Below, in pieces: positions 1-6,851 of a DNA stretch of 27,184 bases. The first letter of the stretch is position 1. Every line of letters starts with the position of its first letter. Origin of the DNA: Bacilli bacterium (GTDB lineage: Bacteria > Bacillota_I > Bacilli_A > RF39 > UBA660); contig JAEDNL010000015.1 of the NCBI GenBank assembly GCA_016302505.1, forward strand, positions 1-27,184. Reading direction: 5' to 3'. The position numbers and the translations under genes are program-made. The notes under the pieces were generated by a model that worked only from the letters and a program-made list of their open reading frames with translations, searched no databases and had not been told where the DNA came from.

Positions 1-14
1 TTCACTACTCCTTT
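1..14 (-). promoter_or_regulatory. Ribosome binding site of a leftward gene starting beyond the left edge
   Basis: On the minus strand positions 14-8 read AAAGGAG, followed by 7 bases before the window ends. This is a strong Shine-Dalgarno at the right distance for a start codon just outside the window. A promoter-like sequence lies upstream at 52-81. The gene itself cannot be seen. Confidence 0.55.
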
Positions 15-28
15 ATTATATTATTAGC

Positions 29-82
29 TTTGGCAATACTATTATAGTTCCATTATACACCATATTGACAAAAATTGCCAAA
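29..82 (-). promoter_or_regulatory. Leftward promoter flanked by a 9-bp inverted repeat (possible operator)
   Basis: On the minus strand there is a -35 TTGGCA (81-76), an 18-bp spacer and a consensus -10 TATAAT (57-52), reading toward the gene off the left edge. A perfect inverted repeat, TTTGGCAAT (29-37) and ATTGCCAAA (74-82), has one arm covering the -35 and the other in the region just downstream of the expected start site. Such placement suggests repressor binding, but no regulator is identified. Confidence 0.5.
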
Positions 83-90
83 ATTAGACC

Positions 91-123
91 AAAAAAAAGA
101 TAGGATTTTTTAAGACCTATCTT
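91..123 (-). terminator. Rho-independent terminator after the VWA gene
   Basis: On the minus strand the arms AAGATAGG (123-116) and CCTATCTT (104-97) pair perfectly around an 11-base loop and are followed by a run of eight T (98-91). The TAG stop of the VWA gene (119-117) lies inside the first arm. It ends the leftward three-gene unit. Confidence 0.85.
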
Positions 124-1439
124 GATCTACCTTTTGTTTCGCTTTCTATTTCATAAGAATATAACCTATCTAATTGTTCAGGAGTAATATGAATTACTCT
201 ACCACCTTTTGGATTAATTCTTTCGCCACCAAATACTATCCATACTGCATCAAGTGGCATATCTGGCATTGAAGCTTCACCATCAGTAAATATAATTTTA
301 TTTTCAACTCGTCTTGAAAAAGCACCTACTGCGACACCAAAGTCAGTACCTCCACCACCTTCAAATCGCATATTTTCTATATCTTCTTCTGTTCTAATTT
401 CGTGAAAGCCATAAAACTCTGTATCAAAACATCCAACTTTTAATTTTGTGTGTTGTAATATATTCTTACACTCTCTTAAAAAGTTCTTTAACAATACTTC
501 ATTTATTGAGCCACTTGTATCTAAAACAATTTCAGTTTCTGGCATTGGTTGTTCTTCTAAATTGGCAACTACTACACCATCTTCTAATGTAGCATTTTTA
601 TATGACCAATCAACATCATATTTAATTGCCTCTCTTAAAACATATCGCCAATCAACTATTGGTTTAGCAGTTCCTATATCATTAACAGTTCTAACATCTC
701 TATTTGTTGAAGTTCCTGCTTGTGATGCTTGTTTAGAAATTGCCTCTTTTAATTCTTCAAGTTGCTTTTTCTTATCTTCAAGATTTTTCTTGAAAGCATC
801 TTTTTCTCCCATACCTTCAAGTTCTTCTTGTTTCTTTTCAAGTTCAGTTTTTTCTTGTTCCTCTTTATGTTTTTTTACTGCTTGTTCCCACATACTGTGA
901 GTATCATGTCCAACATCTTGTTGTTTTTCTTCTTCCTGTGAATCCTCGCCAGATCCACCACCACTTTGTTGCTGATTTTGTTGTTGATTACCTTGTTGAT
1001 TTTGTCCATTACCTTGTCCATTTTGTTGTTGCTGTTGTCTTTGTTGCTCTTCTTGTAATAGTTTTTCATATAATTGTTCAGCATCATAATTTATAGCTTC
1101 GGCAATATCAACTACACCTTTTGCCATTTTTAATCCATCTCTTTTAAGAAATTGATTAATAACACCATCAGCGGCAATATTCCATAATTCATGGTCTTTT
1201 CCCTCACTTCTCAATATGTGATTAAAAGCAATATGACATACTTCATGTGCGAATACAAATGTCTGTTCCTCAACACTTAAACTTTCTAAATATTCAGGAT
1301 TATAATATATTGTTTCCCCATCTGTTCCTGCCGTTGGTATATCTTTATTTTCTTTATAACCTACACTTGCTACTATGCTCCCAAAAAAGGGATATTTAAC
1401 AAGCATTTTTCTTTTTAATGCTGCAATATCATATTTCAT
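117..1439 (-). CDS. VWA-like protein with putative metallopeptidase domain (DUF2201-type), MoxR partner
   Basis: The 440-residue protein has three parts. Residues about 1-125 form a putative zinc-metallopeptidase domain with HEVCH at 65-69. Residues about 130-240 are a Gln-rich, then Lys/Glu-rich coiled-coil-like linker. Residues about 255-425 form a VWA domain with metal-site motifs DTSGS (307-311), GGTD (363-366) and TDGE (385-388). This order matches the DUF2201 family (metallopeptidase-like N-terminus, VWA-like C-terminus), whose genes commonly sit beside MoxR-type AAA+ ATPases, as here. No signal peptide or membrane segment is seen, so it is probably cytosolic. The GAGGTG ribosome site overlaps the upstream gene's TGA stop, so translation is probably coupled. 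Likely role: metal-binding effector or adaptor worked on by the AAA+ ring. Whether it cleaves proteins is not known. Confidence 0.85.
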   Translation of the reverse strand: MKYDIAALKRKMLVKYPFFGSIVASVGYKENKDIPTAGTDGETIYYNPEYLESLSVEEQTFVFAHEVCHIAFNHILRSEGKDHELWNIAADGVINQFLKRDGLKMAKGVVDIAEAINYDAEQLYEKLLQEEQQRQQQQQNGQGNGQNQQGNQQQNQQQSGGGSGEDSQEEEKQQDVGHDTHSMWEQAVKKHKEEQEKTELEKKQEELEGMGEKDAFKKNLEDKKKQLEELKEAISKQASQAGTSTNRDVRTVNDIGTAKPIVDWRYVLREAIKYDVDWSYKNATLEDGVVVANLEEQPMPETEIVLDTSGSINEVLLKNFLRECKNILQHTKLKVGCFDTEFYGFHEIRTEEDIENMRFEGGGGTDFGVAVGAFSRRVENKIIFTDGEASMPDMPLDAVWIVFGGERINPKGGRVIHITPEQLDRLYSYEIESETKGRSR

Positions 1440-1449
1440 AATTTACACC

Positions 1450-1842
1450 TCAAATTCGTGCAACTAATGAGAATATTTCTTCGCTTATCTTATCTTTATT
1501 TATTTCATTTGCAGTAACAATTATTACACAATTTTTTGGTAATTCAAATGTAGATATTTTTCTATATTCTAATAATTCACAAAATTTTAATTGTTCTTCT
1601 TTTGATATTGTATCAATTTTATCAATTACTAATAATTTAATTTCATTTGTATTAGTAATATCATTAAACCATTTAGGAGATACAAATTCTGCCTCCTCGT
1701 AATGACCGTTTAATTCTTTAACATCAATGTTAGCAGGTAATACTACTGCTCCGTTTAGGTCTTTACCAGATATAAAATCTACTAATACAGGTGCAACATT
1801 TGCTTTGATATATGATAATAACATTTCTTTCTTATCTTCCAT
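1450..1842 (-). CDS. Small AAA+-like protein lacking a P-loop
   Basis: This 130-residue protein resembles the central part of the AAA+ core of its upstream neighbour. SPKWFNDI (55-62), a Walker-B-like LVIDKID (71-77), FELPKN (99-104), a sensor-1-like TAN (110-112) and a terminal LVAR at the arginine-finger position all line up with the same landmarks there. It has no Walker A motif, and the Walker B Glu is Lys75, so ATP hydrolysis by it alone is unlikely. Its ATG overlaps the upstream stop as TAATG and has a strong GGAGGAGG ribosome site. It may be a pseudo-ATPase subunit or adaptor of a mixed ring, or a decayed duplicate. The intact frame and tight coupling favour a working protein. Confidence 0.75.
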   Translation of the reverse strand: MEDKKEMLLSYIKANVAPVLVDFISGKDLNGAVVLPANIDVKELNGHYEEAEFVSPKWFNDITNTNEIKLLVIDKIDTISKEEQLKFCELLEYRKISTFELPKNCVIIVTANEINKDKISEEIFSLVARI

Positions 1843-3734
1843 TATTTTCTTATACCTCCTCCTGGCATTTCGGCAAGTTTTGCCTCTGCAATTCTTTCTA
1901 ATCTTGACTCATCACCTTGTATCCATAGTGCATCAAAAATTGCACCGAACTCTGCACCTAAACCTGTTACAAAACCTCTAACTTTATCAAGATGTTCTTC
2001 TTCTACTTGAGATAACCCCATAGTAGTCGCATATCTTTCTGCAGTATTTAAATTTTGAATATCTCTGTCAGTATAATTTCCATTTATTACATCATCTAAT
2101 GTAATTACTTGTTGATTACAGAATTGAACAAATTCTCTTGTTATATCTTCCCCAACTAATGCTCTTAACATTTCAGGACTACCTGTTGCATAAAGCATTT
2201 TTGAAGCCATTTCCCACTTTCTTGGGTCTGCATTAGGTTTTTCTCCATCATATTTACTTCTTAATGTTTCGCCTTTCTTGTAAGCAATATAAGAATAAAT
2301 TGCAGGATGTATATTATGTTCACTAGCCCATTTTAGCCAAGACTCAGTTGTTGTTTTTATATAAACATGAGCAAATCTATTAAATAATGGTTCTGCTAGT
2401 TGATTTGCAGCAAGAGAATCTTTCATATCATTTCCAGCAGCAACAATTCTTGCATTTTCTGGTAATTTCCAAATACCATTTACTTCTCTATCTAAAACTA
2501 TATTAAATGCGATACCTTGAATACTTGGTAATGCATTAGTTATTTCATCTAAAAATACAATATGCATTCTATCAGGTTCGCTCTCACATTTTGCTTCTAT
2601 TTTCTTTAACCAACTAGGTTTTACATCAATCATCTCTCCAGTTTCAGAATTGTATACACTCTTACCATTTAAGCTTTCTGGAGTTGCATTACGAAGATAA
2701 ATGATTACACAATCAGGATCTATTTGCTTGACTCTAGCACTTTTACCCTCTGATGAAGGTCCGTGTAAGAATACTGCAACACCGCTTTCAATTGCACCTT
2801 TTATAATTTGTTCTTCACTTACTTGTCCGAATTTTAATCCATAAGGATTCCTTCTCTTTTCTAGTCTTTTTTGTTCTTCTTCATATTGTTTCTTTTCTTC
2901 TGGCGTCATTTCTTTAATCACACTAGGTACCATATCTTTAGCAAAACATGTATTTAAATATTGGTACATTTCTGTATTTTTAAAATCACCATTATATTGT
3001 CTATCATTACAGAATCTAATTCCAGAAGCTAACAAAGTTTTGCTAACTAGCATTTTTGCTTTGTCATCTACAATCCATTTTATTGGAGATACTTCCAACC
3101 AAACGTACATTCCAGGATGTACTGTAACTCCATTAGATATTTTAAAGTTTTCACCAGTATCATTTGATTTTACTCTTACATAACGTTTCCCATTATATTC
3201 AAATTCTTCATGTTGAACAGGACTAAATCTTTCTGAGTTTGCATTCCATCTTCTAGAATCTGTAGTATATGTTTTCCCAGTTTTTCTCAACACACCTGCT
3301 TGGAATAAGTCATCAAGAATTCTACCTAAATTCGTATCAACTGCATATTGTGGATATTCTCCATACTCAACTTCCAAAAATCCGTGTCTTCCCTTTACTC
3401 CGTTCACGGAGATGTCAGAGATGTTTGAAAACGGTAAAACTGGGCGAATGGAACCGGAACGCTTACCAGCACGCGTACATGAACAATCACCAGCTTTAAT
3501 GACATCACGAACATCCCCATCGCCATCGGAAGAAGATAAATACCACCAACCTGTTCTACCTCTTAAAGAACTATCATCAGAAACATGATAATCATCACTT
3601 ACATAACCTCCTAAAAGGATTGCAAAGTCGGTTATGGCACACATTCCACCCATTTGTTCAATAACATCTATTTTTCGGCTTCCAAATGTTTGTTCATCTG
3701 AAAGCAATGTAAACTCATTTGTACCAAAGTTCAT
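1842..3734 (-). CDS. MoxR-like AAA+ ATPase fused to an N-terminal C-type-lectin/FGE-like variable domain
   Basis: The 630-residue protein has an unusual N-terminus. Residues about 20-105 contain a GWWYLSSSD motif (62-70) and end in GSIRPVLPF, like the C-terminal half of DUF6273/FGE-type lectin folds. Residues about 120-270 (EYGEYPQ at 123-129, SPIKW at 216-220) resemble the N-terminal half of that fold. Residues about 275-295 are a charged helix. The MoxR-type AAA+ core follows with Walker A GPSSEGKS (325-332), Walker B VFLDE (393-397), sensor 1 GND (434-436) and arginine finger FNRF (451-454). The rest is a helical lid. The ribosome site is GAGGTG, 6 bases before ATG. It probably remodels or gates the adjacent VWA protein, with the lectin-like part as sensor. 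Its GC content peaks sharply over residues 65-120, unlike the rest of the gene. Confidence 0.85.
   Translation of the reverse strand: MNFGTNEFTLLSDEQTFGSRKIDVIEQMGGMCAITDFAILLGGYVSDDYHVSDDSSLRGRTGWWYLSSSDGDGDVRDVIKAGDCSCTRAGKRSGSIRPVLPFSNISDISVNGVKGRHGFLEVEYGEYPQYAVDTNLGRILDDLFQAGVLRKTGKTYTTDSRRWNANSERFSPVQHEEFEYNGKRYVRVKSNDTGENFKISNGVTVHPGMYVWLEVSPIKWIVDDKAKMLVSKTLLASGIRFCNDRQYNGDFKNTEMYQYLNTCFAKDMVPSVIKEMTPEEKKQYEEEQKRLEKRRNPYGLKFGQVSEEQIIKGAIESGVAVFLHGPSSEGKSARVKQIDPDCVIIYLRNATPESLNGKSVYNSETGEMIDVKPSWLKKIEAKCESEPDRMHIVFLDEITNALPSIQGIAFNIVLDREVNGIWKLPENARIVAAGNDMKDSLAANQLAEPLFNRFAHVYIKTTTESWLKWASEHNIHPAIYSYIAYKKGETLRSKYDGEKPNADPRKWEMASKMLYATGSPEMLRALVGEDITREFVQFCNQQVITLDDVINGNYTDRDIQNLNTAERYATTMGLSQVEEEHLDKVRGFVTGLGAEFGAIFDALWIQGDESRLERIAEAKLAEMPGGGIRK
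3398..3411 (-). repeat. Small perfect hairpin just downstream of the variable-like segment
   Basis: On the coding strand positions 3411-3398 read CTCCGTGAACGGAG, a perfect 6-bp inverted repeat with a 2-base centre (or a 5-bp stem with a TGAA tetraloop). It lies inside the coding sequence (residues about 109-113). Hairpin or cruciform elements just 3' of the variable region help target mutagenic homing in known DGRs. Assigning that role here is an inference. Confidence 0.5.
3412..3555 (-). other. Candidate DGR-type variable region inside the lectin-like domain
   Basis: This part of the AAA+ fusion gene is about 46% GC over 3361-3540 (83 of 180, counted by hand), against about 30-35% in sampled flanks of the same gene. 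On the coding strand only 16 of 96 bases between 3527 and 3432 are adenine. The encoded stretch runs from the GWW motif to GSIRPVLPF, the ligand-facing part of the fold that DGRs diversify. Many codons at presumed variable positions end in T or C (ATT, GCT, GAT, TGT, CGT, GGT, TCC), as expected from AAY or TAY template codons mutated at A. The template repeat and reverse transcriptase are not in the window, so this is a candidate only. Confidence 0.45.
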
Positions 3735-3793
3735 TAATTACACCTCACTCATTATAATTTTACCATAAAATCATAAAACTTCCTGTAATTTTG

Positions 3794-4603
3794 CTAAAAA
3801 TTACACCTTTTTTTATATTTTGGTTCTGTTTTATTCAAAAATGCTCTACTTTCATCCGAATTTGTAACACGATTGTTTTTATCATAAGAAAAAATACTCT
3901 GTCCTACTTTTGTTGATTCTGCTACTTTAACTGCTATTGGTATTTTAGCATCAAATATTTTTATGACACTCCCATAGTTTTCTTGCAGAGCAATTTTAGT
4001 TTCCTTTGATAGATTTGTTCTACCATCTACTAATGTTAATAATATACCTTCTACATTTAAATTAGGATTTATTTGCTTTTTTACTTTTTGGACAGTTCTT
4101 AATAATTGTCCCATACCTTTGGCAGCTAAATACTATGTTTGAACAGGTATAATAACTCTATCTGCACTTGCCATAGCATTTAAAGTAATCATTTCTAAAC
4201 TCGGCATACAATCAATTAAAATATAATCATAGTTATTTTTAATATCATTTAAACAATTTCTCATAGTATATTCTCTGCTTATGGCATTTACTAACGAAAC
4301 TGATAATGCCGATAAATCTAAATTAGATGGTATTAAATCAATACCTTCATCATGATGTAATATAACATTATTAGTATTTATATCTTTATCATTCATTGAT
4401 GCTTCCATTAGATTAGCAATCGTTGGTAAATTCTCTGTATCATAATATCCCATACAAGTTGTTAAATCACCCTGTGGGTCTGCATCAACTAATAATACTT
4501 TATAACCTAACTTTGATAATCCTACGCCAAGATTAAATGTTGTAGTGGTTTTGCCAACTCCACCTTTTTGGTTTGCTACTGCAATAACCTTACAATTAGA
4601 CAT
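3794..4603 (-). pseudogene. parA: ParA/Soj-family partition ATPase gene interrupted by one in-frame amber codon
   Basis: The first half encodes a clear ParA ATPase: deviant Walker A KGGVGKTT, DADPQGDLT, Walker B DYILIDCMPS and the RVIIPVQT strand. The frame then meets TAG (4135-4133), where family members have Gln, and continues in the same frame as YLAAKGMGQL through the ParA C-terminal half to 3794. A single CAG-to-TAG change explains the break, with no frameshift. ATG 4603 is chosen as start because AAGGAG lies correctly upstream; an earlier ATG at 4639 has no such site. Partition ATPases mark plasmids, integrative elements and phages, so this supports a mobile origin for the island. No ParB or parS was recognised. 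Suppression of the amber codon cannot be excluded. Confidence 0.8.
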
Positions 4604-4666
4604 ATCTTCTCTCCTTCCTTTAATTTTTAGCCAATTCAAATTAATGAAATGGCTATGTACGGCAAT

Positions 4667-4693
4667 AAAAAAAGAACTAAAATCAATTAGTTC
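4667..4693 (-). terminator. Rho-independent terminator or attenuator upstream of parA
   Basis: On the minus strand GAACTAA (4693-4687), a 6-base loop and TTAGTTC (4680-4674) are followed by seven T (4673-4667). It lies between the 19-codon ORF at 4715-4774 and the parA start, so it would stop leftward transcription before parA unless bypassed. Confidence 0.75.
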
Positions 4694-4714
4694 CTATGTT
4701 TTTCTATATTTTCT

Positions 4715-4774
4715 TTACCTTGTTAACAGGTATCTTGGCTGTCCCGGATCAATAACAACACCTTTTAACGCCAT
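4715..4774 (-). CDS. 19-residue ORF before a terminator (leader peptide or amidase-start remnant)
   Basis: ATG at 4774 is preceded by AGGTGA at a 5-base distance and opens a frame reading MALKGVVIDPGQPRYLLTR before TAA. The beginning, KGVVIDPG, resembles the first strand of amidase_3-type N-acetylmuramoyl-L-alanine amidases, after which the resemblance stops. It could be the stub of a deleted endolysin gene or a leader peptide for the terminator 22 bases downstream. Its GC is higher than the flanking intergenic DNA, as in the island genes. It is too short to be sure it is translated. Confidence 0.3.
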   Translation of the reverse strand: MALKGVVIDPGQPRYLLTR

Positions 4775-4930
4775 ATAATCACCTAATTTATTTTATGATA
4801 CTTTATTTATTTTGCTAATATGTATTTATAAAAATTATAAGATAGTAATTTTATTTTATAATTAATCTATTTTAAGTATTCCTTAAAGTTTCATAATTTA
4901 TATCTAGTATTACTCATAACTTTTATTTTC
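4775..4930. other. AT-rich intergenic DNA between the island and the kinase pair
   Basis: No coding potential, RNA gene or convincing repeat was seen here. On the minus strand there is a TATAAT-like -10 (around 4835-4840) with a poor -35. The composition falls from the island's level to the very AT-rich level of the rest of the window, so an island edge may lie here or within the micro-ORF. Confidence 0.4.
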
Positions 4931-4964
4931 AAACAAAAACACTTTACATATACAAAAGTGTTTT
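4931..4964 (-). terminator. Rho-independent terminator after the kinase pair
   Basis: On the minus strand AAAACACTTT (4964-4955) pairs perfectly with AAAGTGTTTT (4945-4936) around a 9-base loop, and a T-rich tail TGTTT follows. It lies 43 bases after the stop of the second kinase. Confidence 0.8.
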
Positions 4965-5006
4965 AATATTTTACATACAATTAATATTAATGATGTGTAA
5001 AAATTA

Positions 5007-6851
5007 TTATTTATTAAAATATTTTTTGATTAAATTATTTAATTCAATAGGTCTAATAGGTTTTGGTAAATATTCATCAAATCCTTCATTTAAATACATT
5101 TCCCTCATACCAGATATAGCATTTGCTGTTAATGCAACTACTGGTGGTATTTTATATCCTTCTAATTTTTTAATTTTATGAAGCGTTTCTATACCATTTA
5201 AATTATGCATCATATGATCCATAAATATCATATCATAATGTTTTTCAGCCTTTATATTATAAATACATTCTCTTCCACTAGATAATGTTTCAATATTAAA
5301 ATTATAAAATTCTAATATTCTTTTTGTTACTTTTAAACTTAATTCATCATCATCTACTATTAAGATAGTATATTTAGAACAATCTATTTTTTCGATTTTT
5401 TCCTTAGTTTGTACTAAATCTCCAACTTCTCCTATTGGATTACTATTAATAATTTTTTGTTTTATATCTACATAGAATGTACTACCTGCTCCATATTCAC
5501 TATCAAATGAAATATTTCCATTCATTAAATCAACATATTTTTTAGTAATTGCAAGACCTAATCCTGTTCCCTCAACTTTCTTTGTTACATTTGAATCAAG
5601 TCTATTAAATTTTACAAATAATTTATCATAATCTTCTTTTTTAATACCACATCCAGTGTCAGAAACTTTCATCATCAATAAACAACCCTCAGCAGAATTT
5701 TGACATTTAATAGCTAATTTTATTTTACCTACATCTGTATATTTAACTGCATTAGTTAACAAATTTAGTAAAATTTGATAAATCTTATTATAGTCTCCAT
5801 AAAGTCTAGTTGGTATTGAACTATCAATATCTAATAAGAATTCTACTTGTTTTTCACCTAATCTAGTATGTATTACGCTTACTAAATCTTTCAATATATT
5901 TACTATTGAATATTCCTTTAAATCTAATGAATCATTACTTGATTCTAAAGTAGAAATATTTAATATATTATCAATTATATCAAGTAAATTTCCACCTGCT
6001 GATGAAATCTCACTTATATACTTTTTAGTTTCTTCTTCACTATATTCTTTTTCTTTTAATATCAGATCACTATAATTAATTATATCGTTCATTGGATGAA
6101 CTATTTCATTTGACATATTTGATAAGAAATCTGATTTTGTTTTATTTGATCTTTCTATTTCATTTTTAATTGTTTCTAATTCTCTAACATTCTTAATATC
6201 AGGATTTTCTATATTGAAATATAAGAAAAACATTTGAATTGATGCTCCTACTGCTTCAAAAGCTATATCTGGAAACATTGCTTGTAAAACAAGAACAAGT
6301 ACAAGTCCTATAACTTGAACATAGATTGCCATTCTTTTTCTCATATCTATGACTTTTCCATAAATAAAAGTGTGTATAACTACAAATAAAATAGATATAA
6401 TACAATAACTAAGAACATAATAAGATGCTGGTCCCGGTAAATAAGACACTTTATCTAACTGAGAAAATGGAACAAAGAAATATCCAATTGATACTATTAA
6501 GGTAAATATAGTCATAATTTTTGTCTTTTTATTTAGAAATATATACTCTTTAAAAGAATTAACTTCTATATCACTAATAAATGCTATACTGTAAAAATAA
6601 AGCAAATAAAACCAAACTATTCCAGTAAACCAATGTACTCTTGAAACAAGTAATTTAAGATTATAGTTATCTACATAATATATTACTATACTAGATATAA
6701 CCTCTGTTAATAATAATATTATTATAGTTATAATCATATATTTATAAAGTCTTGTTTCTATAGTTTTTTGATTGTTTTTAAAGAAATATACCATGAATAA
6801 TAATAACATGAAAAATATACTTCCTAATGTTAATATTAATCCAGATATCAT
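5007..6851 (-). CDS. Membrane hybrid histidine kinase with Asn in place of the phospho-His (kinase B)
   Basis: The 614-residue protein has about seven N-terminal membrane segments (residues 1-212), a short helical linker, a DHp domain, a catalytic ATP-binding domain and a C-terminal receiver. The H-box reads NMSNEIVHPM (245-254) where relatives have NMSHEIRTPM, so the phosphoacceptor is Asn248 (AAT at 6110-6108). ATP-binding motifs look complete: N box LLNLLTNAVKYT (361-372), DTGCG (398-402), KFNRLD and GTGLGLA (428-434). The receiver has DDD (500-502), Asp545, Thr575 and Lys597. Its ATG overlaps the stop of the upstream kinase as TAATG, with AAAGGGTG upstream. It probably binds ATP and phosphorylates the partner's His in trans, then takes phosphate on its receiver. 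No output domain or separate response regulator is nearby. Confidence 0.88.
   Translation of the reverse strand: MISGLILTLGSIFFMLLLFMVYFFKNNQKTIETRLYKYMIITIIILLLTEVISSIVIYYVDNYNLKLLVSRVHWFTGIVWFYLLYFYSIAFISDIEVNSFKEYIFLNKKTKIMTIFTLIVSIGYFFVPFSQLDKVSYLPGPASYYVLSYCIISILFVVIHTFIYGKVIDMRKRMAIYVQVIGLVLVLVLQAMFPDIAFEAVGASIQMFFLYFNIENPDIKNVRELETIKNEIERSNKTKSDFLSNMSNEIVHPMNDIINYSDLILKEKEYSEEETKKYISEISSAGGNLLDIIDNILNISTLESSNDSLDLKEYSIVNILKDLVSVIHTRLGEKQVEFLLDIDSSIPTRLYGDYNKIYQILLNLLTNAVKYTDVGKIKLAIKCQNSAEGCLLMMKVSDTGCGIKKEDYDKLFVKFNRLDSNVTKKVEGTGLGLAITKKYVDLMNGNISFDSEYGAGSTFYVDIKQKIINSNPIGEVGDLVQTKEKIEKIDCSKYTILIVDDDELSLKVTKRILEFYNFNIETLSSGRECIYNIKAEKHYDMIFMDHMMHNLNGIETLHKIKKLEGYKIPPVVALTANAISGMREMYLNEGFDEYLPKPIRPIELNNLIKKYFNK

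Noticed and set aside
448..900. Plus-strand open frame of 150 codons opposite the VWA gene
   Set aside because: It is the antisense of a gene with clear metallopeptidase and VWA motifs, is Ser/Phe-rich low complexity and has no ribosome site.
875..1087. 70-codon minus-strand frame in the Gln-rich part of the VWA gene
   Set aside because: It is an alternative frame of the CAA/CAG-rich linker, which stays open because of repetitive codons.
1450..1452. TGA read as Trp (Mycoplasma-type code)
   Set aside because: TGA ends the small AAA gene and ppaC at sensible places, and conserved Trp residues checked use TGG.
4133..4135. Genome-wide recoding of TAG as Gln
   Set aside because: Several intact genes end properly at TAG with terminators directly at the stop (117-119, 17422-17424, 25165-25167).
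3794..4639. Treating the two parA halves as separate genes
   Set aside because: Both are in one frame, split only by TAG. Together they form one ParA, and the second half has no ribosome site at its ATG.
4716..4732. Near-palindrome centred on TGTTAACA as an attachment site
   Set aside because: No matching second copy or integrase was seen in the window, and it may be chance within the micro-ORF.
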